This document shows positions 1-11,028 of a DNA stretch of 64,000 nt, piece after piece. Below the pieces are notes generated by a model. That model ran no database searches. It was not told the DNA's origin and worked only from the letters and a program-made list of their open reading frames with translations. The stretch is from Xanthostigma xanthostigma (lineage: Eukaryota; Arthropoda; Insecta; Raphidioptera; Raphidiidae). The stretch is from contig OY754469.1 in NCBI GenBank assembly GCA_963575645.1, forward strand, positions 46,830,753 through 46,894,752, given 5' to 3'. Position numbers and translations under genes: made by a program. Position 1 is the first letter of the stretch, and every line of letters starts with the position of its first letter.

Positions 1-259
1 ATTTCTAATGTTTAATTCAATTTTTTGACATTAGTATTTTGTGAAATGCAACGCCTTCTAAGTTAAGTATTGGAATAACTAATTATTATTAGAACATAAT
101 ACTTTGACAATTGCAAACGTCACTTTTGACACATCTTATCATTCTGACACCAAGGATAAGCGGATTGAAACCAAATTTTGGGAGGTTTAGGTTATGTATT
201 ACGGAATACGTTATCACGTAAAACTATCGTCCGTAAACCGACTTTACAGACAACCAATT
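1..259 (+). repeat. Family A repeat, copy A1 (cut by window edge)
   Basis: Nearly identical to 24566-24823, and to 45630-46210 read on the opposite strand. It ends in the same GACTTTACAGACAACCAATTTT junction seen in A2. The left part lies outside the window. Like A2, it lacks the roughly 325-bp internal segment that copy A3 carries. I do not recognise the superfamily. No protein is encoded. Confidence 0.8.
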
Positions 260-268
260 TTTTTTTTC

Positions 269-685
269 TATAAGCATGATGATTTTGCCAAAGTTCCAGA
301 AGATTTTGGTTTTCGTCAAAAAACGCATTTTTTTAAAGGGGTATGCCTTGAAAAAATTGCAAAAATCGAATTATTTAATAGCCATTTGCAATTGAGAATA
401 CTTACAGAAAAATATACGTTGAATTCAATGAGTGTAAGCAAACGTCTGTATATCTTTTAGTTTGGAAACTACGGCCATTCGGATGTTTTATATTTTCTGA
501 AAACTATAAACGCCAATAACTTCTAAACCAAAAGACATACAGACGTTTGTTTGTGTTCATTGGATTCAGCGTGTTTTTATAAACATGATTTTGCCAAAGT
601 TCTGAAAGGTTTCGGTTTTCGTCAAAAATCGCATTTTTTTAAAAAGGTATGCCTTGAAAAAATTGCAAAAATCGAATTCTTTAAC
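269..685. repeat. Direct repeat pair with inverted repeat between
   Basis: About 107 bp at 269-377 recurs at 577-683 with scattered differences, a period near 305 bp. Between them lie inverted segments around 445-470 and 527-552, which share ACGTCTGT and the matching ACAGACGT. The short open frames over this stretch are chance frames that run through the repeat. Confidence 0.65.
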
Positions 686-689
686 TTAC

Positions 690-1313
690 TTTTGAAAATG
701 AGAATGTTTAAAAGCAAAGAGGAAAACAATTTAATGTAGTTTTTTTCAGTCAGAATGCATTGGCAATATCATGCTTTGAAAATATATTTTTTAATGTTAT
801 TGATTTGTTGTGATTTGAAAGGCTTTTCTTTAAATATCGTTGAGTGGATTTTGAGAAAATACACAATAAATTGCGTTTTACAACATCTCAGTTATTTTAT
901 CGCGTTAGTCAAAAACGTTGTTGCGACATTCGACAGTTTAGTTTTAGTATCATTCACGAATAAATAAAATAAACGTAAAACTGAACGCTTCCCGGCTGTA
1001 TTGAACGAATTTAAAACAAATGTTATTTTCTTCATCCGTATAAATTTCTTTACGATTTGAATAAAATACAAAATTAAACATTTACACACAATCTAGAAAA
1101 TCCTTACTGTTAACAGTTTTCACAAGATTTTTCTACACAATTTAAACCCAAACAATTTTTTTAAAAATTTTATTAGAATGTAAATAATAAAAATAGGTGA
1201 AAAAACGCTTTTATTGTGCAATCGATAATGTACTAAAAACTTGAAAATAAATATGAGTCATCATAGAAGGCTTTGATTAAACTAAAATAAATCGTGGGGG
1301 GCATTTTTATAGT
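690..1313. other. AT-rich stretch, nothing recognised
   Basis: No conserved coding frame, RNA gene or clear repeat end was seen here. Confidence 0.5.
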
Positions 1314-1800
1314 CAGTGCCGGATTAATCATTAGGCAGAGTAGGCAACTGCCTAGGGGCCCCGCATTGACTAGGGGCCCGTGCACGTACCAAGAAAAAAA
1401 AACTTTTCATTGAACGAAAATTTTATTTGAAAATTTGTATGAAATTTCCCAACAACAATATTATTTTCTTTCGTTGTTTATTGTAATTTATTGCATTTAA
1501 CAAGATAAAATTTAAAATAACTACGTCACGTCTCATTTCTCTTTCCTGACCCATCAAAAAACCCGGATAATCAATTATCTATAACCTATTCATTAAGACC
1601 ATTTCAATAAAGGTAACGAGTCAGGTAAGGCGATGCTGCAGCATCTAGTCAAAGTAATCATGTTGTTACAATATCACATAAGACATTGAAGTAACAGGAT
1701 GCCTGGAGCCGATCATCTGGAAGTTACTCACATCCGTTCATCAACTTGAAAAGACCTGATTTCATTGCCTAGTGGCCCGGACAAGGTTAATCCGGCCCTG
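1314..1800. mobile_element. hAT-type MITE with 8-bp target duplication
   Basis: The ends are CAGTGCCGGATTAA and TTAATCCGGCCCTG, which are inverted repeats. They are flanked by a perfect 8-bp direct repeat, TTTATAGT, at 1306-1313 and 1801-1808. An 8-bp duplication with CAG-type ends is the hallmark of the hAT superfamily. The 487-bp interior encodes nothing, so it is non-autonomous and would be moved by a hAT transposase in trans. A second member lies at 55262-55765. Confidence 0.88.
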
Positions 1801-1808
1801 TTTATAGT

Positions 1809-3955
1809 GGATGAGCCATGCAAGTACTCAGTGAACCTCTTGAAGAGGAATCTTTGCATTTGGTGCGAAGACACTGAATTATATAGAGGTAACCACAAAA
1901 CATCAAACATATTTTTCGTGACACATGTTTCGATATTCACGCTGAGATGTAATCTTGACCCATTAGAGAAGACTCTCCTGATGATGCTAATGTGGTTGGC
2001 GAAACGTGCGTCAAGAAAAAAGTGTGAATGTTTTGGTTAACTTTTTTTCTGGAATTGTAAGAAGGTAGGAACATTTATATACATATGTTTAAAGAAGGAC
2101 ATCAAATATTCACCTCAATAAAATTTCCATTACAAGCAGCTAAGCAGCCAAGCAAATTGAATACTGCATTCTTTACCGATAAATGTACATAAACATAATA
2201 TATTCTGTTTACCTCGGAATTTATGACTGTCTGTAGAATGATTCAAAAGTAGGTACATCGAAAATTTTTAAAATTACAACATTTTTAACACTCTTTGACT
2301 AACAATTCCCTGTTTGTTTTTTTCATAATAATGTATACTATAAATTTTATAATTCAGTTTTAATAATTGTATTTTTTAATCTGTTCTTCAAAAGTCTAAA
2401 ACGTTGTTAGCCATGTTTGATTCCGGCGTGACGTCACTTCGTCTGTAAACTACCTACTTTTATGTTGTGCTGTGTGTTATTTTGAAGTTCTTTCAAGTTA
2501 TTATCACGTTTATAGACTTCTATCCCGTATTTAATTGATTTCGCAACATGGAAGATGGTATCGTAAAAGCAGAAAGTACCTAATCTATAACGACTTTGGA
2601 GGTTCGGAACGTGTATTAAAATCGCAGGTTGAATTTTGATAAAATGTTGTATTTAGACAGTGATTCGAAATATACAATAAACAAATATACGATATACAAT
2701 AAACTATTACTACGCAAAAAATAAGTTATTTCTTATAAATTTTTAGAAAATAACTGGATTTCGGTCAATTATATTATTTCGTTTTTAATCGTTTTAAATA
2801 CAGTGGAGAATTGCTTTTTTTAATTTTTTGAATTGGAATTTATAGATTTTTTAAATATGCTAAATTATTATGCAACTTACAAATTATGTGACTACAATAA
2901 ATTTTAATAAAGGAGTATAGTTGAACTAATTCAACTTGTCTAAAATATTTAAAGTAAATAATTGTAATTATGTTACAAATCTACCAAGGATAAACACGTT
3001 TAATAAATAAATAAAGTTTTACTAGCTTGTATACTTACTTACACTAGTAATGTAATAATCATAGCAATCTTAAATACCTTTAATTGTACAGTGTTACTAT
3101 GGTTACTGTGCACTATCGTTATTATTTACAATCTTAGTGACGTCACGAGTCGTTTTCGCGCGAAAATTCAAAATGATAAATTAAAAGTCGTTTTAATAGC
3201 ACTATTCGGTTATAAAATATTGTTATAAAAAATGTAGCGCTCCTTTATCACTTTAGGATTCATTTAAAACACTTTTCATAAAACTATTACAAGAAAACGA
3301 AAGTGCAGAGACGATCCGTTACTATCTTACATAATGGTACAATAAAAATATATTTGGGGGATACTCTCCTGTATCGCATGTATATATTTTCATAGTATAT
3401 TTACGTTACATTTCATCCGGTCAACAACTGCATGTAGGTACTTCTTATTGGGGTGTGTTAGATGTCTATACAAACTGGGTGACATTTACATTTCAAAGAC
3501 AACATCGTCGCACAGCACGCCAATAAAAGAACGAAAAATTTAATTTGTTAAAGATCAATTTCAAAAGATGCACAAAACATTTATAAACACAGTAGGTTAT
3601 ACGAGAGACCTACAAAAATATATCCGTCGCGGTTTTGTTCTCAGCTTTATAGGTACAAACATTTTTATAACTTTGCAGATACAGTGGCGGCGCTTGAACC
3701 GGGGATACCTCCAAGCACGAATTAGGAATGGAGGTGGGGGTAATAAATTATGAATCGCATCCATGTTTATTTATACAGACAGAGTAAATTTATACCAGCA
3801 GTAAACATAATTATGGTTGGTGAATTGAATTATTGCTATTTATTCGTAGGAATAGTGAAGAAATGAACCGAATAAATATCTACTTACGTTCGGTGAATAT
3901 GACTTTTAACGTTGTAATTATTACGCTAACAAAAATAGAACTCGAGACTTTCAAG
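1809..3955. other. AT-rich intergenic DNA, nothing recognised
   Basis: About 2.1 kb without a convincing coding frame, RNA gene or repeat boundary. The open frame at 1765-2040 begins inside the hAT MITE and is treated as chance. Confidence 0.5.
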
Positions 3956-3957
3956 TA

Positions 3958-4482
3958 CAGTGTAAACTCCATTTAACGTCACTCGACAAACTCCTTAAAA
4001 CGTCGATATTACTTAACTCTAGTTGGTTTACCTTGTTGCTTATACAATGATACACCCTAAATAACGTCACACTCACTCTAAATAACGACAACAATACGTC
4101 ATCATTGAGCACTAAACAGTACTTGTTTGTTATTTTGTTGCTTTGTTGCTGGCATCATGCGTACCGAAGATTCTAAGGTTTGTTGGGATTATCTTTTATA
4201 TGTTTAGCTCAACTGCTTATCGATAAGTTATCATATTCTATAGTTGCCCACAAACTTGCAAACTGTGAACATGGCGACTAAAAAAAAATCTTTGTGTATT
4301 GACGAAAAACTTTTATTAATACGCGTAATAGAGGCGGGAGAAAATATAAGTGATGTTGGAAGACGCTTTGGATTCGCTCGACCGTATCGACAATATGGAT
4401 TATTCTCTCCGTTTAACTAGAACTCTCAATAACGCCACAAAGTGCACAGTCCCTTGAGTGTCGCTATGTAGAGTGTACACTG
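3958..4482 (+). mobile_element. pogo/Tigger-like MITE with transposase remnant
   Basis: The terminal inverted repeats read CAGTGTAAACTC at the left and GAGTGTACACTG at the right, flanked by TA on both sides (3956-3957, 4483-4484). This is the Tc1/mariner pattern. The 525-bp element keeps the first 49 codons of a transposase-like gene and is otherwise deleted. Two further copies lie at 37361-37787 (opposite strand) and 59838-60220. The inner subterminal sequence about AACGTC and GTCGCTAT is shared by all three copies. Confidence 0.82.
4271..4420 (+). pseudogene. Truncated pogo/Tigger-like transposase, N-terminal HTH
   Basis: The frame starts MATKKKSLCIDEKLLLIRVI and continues for 49 residues to a TAG. 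Basic residues, then a short acidic-basic helix and the stretch ISDVGRRFGF, resemble the psq/CENP-B type helix-turn-helix that opens pogo and Tigger transposases, where it binds the element ends. The rest of the DNA-binding region and the whole DDE catalytic domain are missing, because the sequence jumps directly into the right end of the element. It lies within the inverted repeats at 3958-4482, which supports the assignment. It cannot catalyse transposition; whether the peptide is made is unknown. Confidence 0.6.
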
Positions 4483-4484
4483 TA

Positions 4485-5388
4485 TTTGCATTCATTCACA
4501 TTTGATATAGTTTTTCCACAAACGAAATAAATAATAATCTGATTGCATCGCTTATCGAATACTGTTCATGTGATCCTCGTAGGATCATTTAAGCGCGTCT
4601 TCAAAGAATAAATACGACGCGAAAGAAGGGTCTGAACTCTGAACATGCACTTGGTCTCTACAAGTACAGAATATAAAAAACCATTTCCTTTTGTGTCTAT
4701 CGTCATCACTGGTTCTTTTACCACAAAGCAACATCAACACTCTGCTACACACTGCGCCATATAAAATGTATGCGATGGCACAAAACCTGCGCACGTATTG
4801 TGTACAGTAAGTACTTGCGAGTTTTGTATACATACATGATAAATATACAGGAGTATAGTACGCGCCACGGATCTAAAAGTTTCGGAAGTTAGCCACAACC
4901 AGCGTCGCAAAGGCACATTTTAGAGCCGTTGATACTCCCACCACCTCCCAGCTACCTGTACGGAACGTGCGCTCGTCGGTGATTGGCCGTGATCGCTCGT
5001 TGCCTTTGTCACTTGTCGCTTTCCTGCTCTAAAGTACAGTCGAGTACGCTATTGTCGAGTTGTTATTGCTATGTTAGTTTGTTGAGTTGCGAGTTTGTAG
5101 TTTTTCAACAGACTGTACAAGCGCAGCCTGCATTCGCATCTAACTTCCGAGCCTTTTAGATTCGTGCCGACGTACATAACGTGTGTTCACGGAAAACGGC
5201 CCTGACTTGCGCAGCTTTCGTGATTACAGTTGATGTCGGCGCCATTGATGTCAATCTCGCACATGCGCAAACACTACCTGAGTTCGAGCAGCCAATCATA
5301 CGCGAGTTGTTGAACAGGGCCTGATTCAGTGCATTTTTCGTAGCAATACACAATATATAAGATATTAAAAAATAAATAAAAAGCATCT
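4485..5388. other. Relatively GC-rich unique segment
   Basis: Roughly 4860-5335 is clearly richer in G+C and CpG than its surroundings and does not recur elsewhere in the window. It contains a GATTGGCC box near 4980 and short reading frames with no family resemblance. It could be a host regulatory island or an old exon-bearing region. I cannot assign a gene. Confidence 0.35.
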
Positions 5389-5389
5389 A

Positions 5390-5681
5390 CAGTAGAACCT
5401 CTTTAAGTCGAACCTCGATAAATCGGAATCCTCTAAAACTCGAAAAAACCTCCATTACTCGAAATCTCAAAACCCTCTATAGGTTGAAATAATCAGAGAT
5501 TTCGGTACAGATTTTCTCTCCAGAACTCGCAAAAATAAATCTCGAACATAGCAACTTAAAATTAGTTAGAGTAAATCTTTATTTCTACAAGTCGAAAAAT
5601 TCCGTACAAAATTCGCCTAAATCTAAAACCCTAACTCGAATTTTTTTCTCCCTTGAACTTCGACTTACAGAGGTTCTACTG
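5390..5681. mobile_element. pogo/Tigger-type MITE
   Basis: The perfect terminal repeats CAGTAGAACCTCT and AGAGGTTCTACTG sit directly inside TA dinucleotides (5388-5389, 5682-5683). They continue into an imperfect inverted TTAAGTCGAA / TTCGACTTA. The 292-bp interior is non-coding. The ends match the pogo/Tigger branch of Tc1/mariner. Confidence 0.85.
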
Positions 5682-5683
5682 TA

Positions 5684-6650
5684 TTCACTAAACATTTTTA
5701 GAATTTTTCTCGTGACCACACAGTATATTTTATGTACATGAATAGACGAGTACAATTTATTTTACATAGGTACTGCCTGCAGGTACATATCTTTAGAACT
5801 GCTGATGATTCTAAAGTGACCGGACTGTAAATACATGCCTACTGCTACTGTGTAGAGTCTCATAAAAGAGTTGCGTCAATTCCATGTGCAAAATTGAGGG
5901 GTTGAATGACACAGCGACTTGGATACACTTTGAATTTTTAAACGCCACAAAATTATGAGCGCTAAATTGTGACAAGAAATGAAACAACTTTGTCTATAAT
6001 AGAGAATGTTACTTTACAAAAATAAGTGATTAAATTGTGTGACTGAGATCATTTATCGAATAAGAGATCAGAAACTGTCGAATTGTATTAACAAAAACAT
6101 GAAATTTATTTATATTTTTTTTAATGACATGTAAGAAACGCTGCCCGCTATGATTGTTAAAGTGTGACGTCAAATTTGTACTAAATACACATGTATAAAC
6201 ACGTCAGTAAACATGAAACGTGTTTGATGTTACACTTCAGACCATTGTGGCGGTCTGAAGTGTGACGTCAGACTTGCAGTAAACACACGGATACCTACAG
6301 GAATGAGTAAAGTTCGAAATAGAGAATTTCATATCTGCTTATTTATTTATTCCTGTGTTTTGTGTTTATAAAAATTCTACTAAAAAATGTATGTAAAGTG
6401 CGTTTTCAACTGCGGCAAACATTTTACATTACTAGCCATAATTTAAATGTGTGTAACAAAAAATATAGATTATAAAAACCAATAACGTGTAATTATAGCC
6501 CTAGTCTGATATTAATTTATAAAATATATAACAAACAGGGGCGCGCGGATATAACAATGTTTCAAAACAACACAGTGCTGTAACATATTATAGGTATAGC
6601 CGCGCAGAATTAGCAAATCCGTCACATGCAATTGCGAACGTCGATTTAAA
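5684..6650. other. Intergenic DNA with a perfect hairpin
   Basis: No gene was recognised. At 6232-6263 a 12-bp perfect stem (ACACTTCAGACC / GGTCTGAAGTGT) closes an 8-base loop. The sequence around 6166-6195 recurs in altered form at 6260-6290, both with GTGTGACGTCA, a CRE-like octamer. Confidence 0.5.
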
Positions 6651-7430
6651 ATTTTTTTTTGTTAGATAATACGAACATAAGTAACATATTAAGTTTAAAC
6701 GCCAATCGGAGCACCACACGATGGTTAAAAAAAGTGCGAAAAAAATTGATTTTAAAAAAGGGAGCTTGCGTTTTAAAGCGAAAATGGCAATAATAATAAT
6801 GATATAATTATATATTTACGTACAATTGTGCATATGTGTCGCATGGATACAAATAACAGCATTAATTAGACATTATTTTTGAAATTTTTTTCGCACTTTC
6901 GCTAGGTGTAATGGTACGGCATTGCAGGATGTTGTAGAGCAACTCTCGATGAACAAAAGCACGTTTGAAAAATTGGTCTACGCTGGCCCAAAACTTTTGC
7001 AGGGACCCTTTTCGGAAGGGCCTTTTTTCGGTTTTTTCAAAGTTTCTCAAAAAGTATAACATCGATCTTGCTGAAATTTTGTATGCATATTGAAGCTTAC
7101 AAAACACATATTCTATTAAAGTTTCAAGTCTTCATATTTAATAGAACGGAAGTTATGGAATTTCGAAAAAATGGCCCAAAAAAGCGGTTTTTTGCAATTT
7201 ACTAAAAAACTACTGGACCGATCGGAGCTCACAAAAACTCATTCGATTCGTCTTTTTATTGCGCATTTTTTATTTCCCTACACTTAATTTGTCAAATGCA
7301 TAGTTTTCCCGTAAATCGCCAAAAAGTGATATGGACGATTTTGCCATTTTTTTTAACCATCGTGCGGTGCTCCGATTGGCGTTTAAACTTAATATGTTAC
7401 TTATATTCGTATTATCTAACAAAAAAAATT
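6651..7430. mobile_element. DNA element with long terminal inverted repeats
   Basis: About 84 bp at each end are inverted copies with two or three differences (6651-6733 against 7347-7430). Both contain GTTAGATAATACGAA or its near match, and CGCCAATCGGAGCACC. The interior of about 610 bp has only short frames. The 81-aa minus-strand frame at 6862-7107 does not resemble a transposase I know. The target duplication is not clear because both flanks are A/T runs. Superfamily undetermined. Confidence 0.7.
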
Positions 7431-7432
7431 AA

Positions 7433-8708
7433 TAATTTTTTGGATCTGATCTATTATTTTTATTTTCTACAATAGCTTAAGTATTTCATGAAATAACTTT
7501 GCGAAAAGACTACGACATCTATTTGAAGAGACCTAACCTTAAAGTATTTACGGTATCCTGTTAACTAATAGTACATCACGGAGATATATAAAAGGTAGGA
7601 CACAGAACAAAAATAAATGTGACAGAGTTAATACCGACAAAGGGGTCAGCAGTACTACACAGCAAGTGTATTTATTTATATGCGGCAGGTCTCTGAATTA
7701 TCTACGTATTGTATATAAGCGCTGACCATATGTGACCATAGAACGGATATAGACAATAAGGCATTTATAATAATAATACATGTGTACGTAATAATGCGGT
7801 GCCACATTATAAATAATTATGCATATATACAAGCACGGTTCGTTGTTTAAATTAGAAAATATTGTAGGAATGCTAAGAATTAAATGTTCGTGGAACAAAG
7901 CGAAGATATTATCATTATTGATTGACAGCATTCACTTCTGAATTGAATGTTAAAATTTTTAACGCTTCAGCTGCTAGGTAAGTCGCAACTGAAGAACAAA
8001 AAAAAAAGATATTCTCAGAAATTTAATATTATTTTTATGTCAATTATAGATTTTACTAAAAGATTTCTATCAATGTATATAACAGATGCCCTGTGACCAG
8101 GTTTCCATCCGTCTTCTTTTAAAAGCATTCGTGGAGATTTTTCAAAAGTGCCCGAGGTAATAACGTTGTCCAAAGTTTAAACAAACCCGTAATTAGTTTT
8201 GTTCCAATAAATATTAAACGTGGAGGGAAAGTCTAGCTGAGGAACAATTTAAAAAGAACGTTTTCCGCTTGTGGCCAACGTTTCAAAAAAAATTCATCTT
8301 CAGGGCCACAAGCGAAACGTCGGTTAAGTTTCTATTCAAATTATTCCTTTCCCTTCAAATCCTTACAGCCATATTTAGGGTGACTACCTCTCCGGGCCTC
8401 GATACTCAAAAACAGGTTGAGAAGTCAAAAATCGAGCGGGCTATTAAAATATTATGAATTATAACTAATTAATTATTAAACGAAATAAAAGAGCTTTGAT
8501 ATCAAATTATAAACCGCAATATATCGAATAATATTACAATCGAAACCGCAACCGTTGTTTTATTTCTAAATTTGCAAAAATTTATTTAGATTTGTTTTAA
8601 AAGATGTAGTTTGAAAATCGATGCAAAAACAATATACCTTTTTTGGATATTTCAACGAGAAAATGTAGGAAAAATTTTGACATCAATGAGTCTAACTTCA
8701 GGTTTATA
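7433..8708. other. AT-rich intergenic DNA
   Basis: No gene was recognised. Around 8265-8330 a GTGGCCAACGTTTC motif and a GCCACAAGCGAAACG motif face each other. The GTTGGCCACAAGCGA motif also occurs near 50415 inside an inverted-repeat element, so this is probably a repeat remnant. Confidence 0.4.
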
Positions 8709-9802
8709 TAGGTGATCGGTAATTGCTCGTATTCCTCTCGGGAAAAGAAACTATGACTAATTTGGGGATCGGAAATGCGTCATAATTGTTTATGATAATG
8801 ACACTTCTGTGAAGAATTTTTATTTTTTTTTATTTATTGTAAGTTTTAACACACCACATAAAATCTAACAGTAAATTTCGTGGTTTTTTTACTAAGCTAT
8901 CAGATCATGGAAAAATGCAGGCCAAAAAGTGAGAATATTTTTTTAACTTCCAAAATTCGGATTTTTGTAAAAAGAAAACCGAAGTAGATTTTCTCGAAAA
9001 TTACACATTTCCGATCCCGAAGTGATAGAGGTTAAGGAGGTTGATGCGTTACATTCCCAATCAAAAGTAAGTCGAATTCTAAATGGGAACTTTTCCATAA
9101 TATTTTTTTTACAAAAGGTTATAAGTCGATGATACCAATAAATTATTGTCATAAAGGCATAAATAAATATTTTTTTTTAATATTAATTAATTATTTCAGT
9201 ATTTTACTTAATGGACTAGCTTTTGAATTTTTTGTACAAAGTTAGGTTAAAACAAATAAATTTATGTAAATATCTGTATTTTACATATTTTTTGCAGTAA
9301 ATAATTAAAAAAAGAAATTGAAGTAATTAAAATTAAATCATTAAAAAGTTGAAAATTCACTTAAAATTGTTAAAATTGTCAACAATAAAAGTCCATAATC
9401 GAAAAGTGCTAAGGTTTAATAATTTTTTTTATTGATTAAAAGTCTCCTAATTAAATTGGAAAAAATATTAAAATATGCGTAGGTAAGACATCGATGCTTT
9501 ACATAGTTAGTTTTTGGAATTATTTGGTTATTTGCAAAAAATTAAAATGTACCGTTTGCATGCTAGGCTGACATATTTTCCATAAGACTACATGTAAAAG
9601 TTTTTTTAAATTTTTAACTTTATAAATCTCCTAATGATTTTGGATTTTTTACAGAAAATTTTGTCATAAAAAAATCTATTAAAACAACTTTATTTCAGAT
9701 TTTTTCATTATCTTCGTAAAACGGCTCAACCTCCTTAAATAATTCCAAATTAGTCATAGTTTCTTCTCCCGAGAGGAATACGAGCAATTGCCGGTCACCC
9801 TG
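8709..9802. mobile_element. Terminal-inverted-repeat element E, copy E1
   Basis: The ends are inverted copies of about 53 bp containing AATTGCTCGTATTCCTCTCG, and the right tip reads CACCCTG. The 1.09-kb interior is very AT-rich and non-coding. A shorter member of the same family (0.34 kb) is at 36129-36470. No transposase is present. The terminal CAGG(G)TGA and possible TA flanks do not settle the superfamily. Confidence 0.75.
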
Positions 9803-10290
9803 TAGAAATAATACGTTTATTTCTAGCAAACTTGTGACTAATCAAAAAGCAATAAATTTAGAAAGTTTTAAAAATACGACTACGCACTGTAAACAATAGT
9901 AAGTATGCCAAAAGTATGAGTAATTATTATTTGAAACAAAAAAAAATTAAGCGCGTTTATTTTAAGAAATCTTGTTTAAAATAGTCTCGGGTCATCCATT
10001 TTGTAATTGTTTGTGTAGTGCGTTGTGTGAACAAGATGCCATTTTCAGTTTGGCACATTAACAAGAATCGATGATCAAACACTTTACTATTTAACCGTGT
10101 TCTATTCTTAGGCGAGTTCCGAGTTGGCGACATATTTTCTTTGTTATTGTACTCTCAATTGAGGAAACACCGTATTGGAATTTAGTGTGGGTTTACATAC
10201 AGGTGTCTTATGCATTTTTAAAATCGTGGCAATTATCCAGAAGCAGTGGGTGGTACACATAAATTCAATAATACCATGAGTAGGGTAAAG
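9803..10290. other. Nothing recognised
   Basis: Moderately AT-rich DNA without a coding frame or repeat end that I can support. Confidence 0.4.
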
Positions 10291-10299
10291 TCACCAATT

Positions 10300-10675
10300 T
10301 CCGACAACTCACCTGCGGAGTGCGGCCGAAATAGTATATTACATCACAAGGGCCGAAAGTTGAATTTTCGGCCCTGCGCGTCATGAGCCCGAGGCGAAGC
10401 CGAGGATACCATGGCCGAGATTTCAACTTTTAAGGTCCGTGTGGTGTATACGATTTTTATTCATATCCGCTCGAAAGTACGTACTTTCGTCAGCAGGGAC
10501 GAAAGATTGACATTTACTCCTAGTGAGAACGGCGGGAGGAAAAAATTTCTCATGCGTATTTATACTCGTAACTAGGGTTACCGCTGTCATTTAATATAAT
10601 AAATAACAGGGAGGAAATGTCAAACTTTCGTCCCTGCTATAAGGGACGAAAGTACGTACTTTCGATCGAGGTATG
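10300..10675. repeat. Palindrome-rich repeat, family P, copy P1
   Basis: It carries several palindromes, including CGAAAGTACGTACTTTCG at both 10472-10490 and 10646-10665, and the stretch GAGCCCGAGGCGAAGCCGAG. Related sequence recurs at 22225-22440, 24030-24125, 25170-25410 and 39480-39640. No coding potential. Family not named. The gypsy element begins about 25 bp beyond its right edge. Confidence 0.6.
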
Positions 10676-10699
10676 AAGAAAAGAAAATTATATTGTTTC

Positions 10700-10704
10700 A
10701 TTGT
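10700..10704. repeat. Target site duplication of gypsy element (ATTGT)
   Basis: ATTGT here matches ATTGT at 15108-15112 across the element. A 5-bp duplication fits a Ty3/gypsy integrase and defines the LTR outer edges as TG...CA. Confidence 0.85.
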
Positions 10705-10903
10705 TGTGTTGTTTTAACAGAATAAACTTAGACTATAATTCGTTGCGAAAAGGTATTTATTTTATTGAAACAGTACAATAGTATTAACTGAAAAAAATGC
10801 AAGATTCGTCTCTCGTTTTTATGCAGTTTCCATTACGCAATTGTGTAATAGTGGTATTACACAATTGGGTAATAGATACAATTCAACCGAACTTAACAGA
10901 ACA
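10705..10903 (-). repeat. 3' LTR of the gypsy element
   Basis: 199 bp, identical by eye to 14909-15107. In element orientation it begins TGTTCTGTTAAG and ends ACAACACA. It contains a CATAAAA box followed by a TTTTTTCAGTT initiator-like site and AATAAAATAAA as poly(A) signal. A 13-bp stem with a 4-base loop (CAATTGTGTAATA and its complement, 10838-10867) sits in its first part and may fold in the RNA. The polypurine tract AAAAGGGAGGA (minus strand, 10904-10914) abuts the LTR. Confidence 0.93.
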
Positions 10904-10914
10904 TCCTCCCTTTT
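10904..10914 (-). other. Polypurine tract of the gypsy element
   Basis: On the minus strand this reads AAAAGGGAGGA and directly touches the 3' LTR. It is the expected primer for plus-strand DNA synthesis. Confidence 0.8.
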
Positions 10915-11028
10915 AACAAAAATAATTCAAAATAAATTTATACAAGTATTCACAAAATAAATGACAATAAATGTTACTGTTAATTAATAAATACATATTA
11001 AATTATAATCATTACTCAGGTTATATAT

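Noticed and set aside
194..460. 88-aa frame near the left edge
   Set aside because: It crosses the boundary of repeat A1 into another repeat; neither is coding elsewhere.
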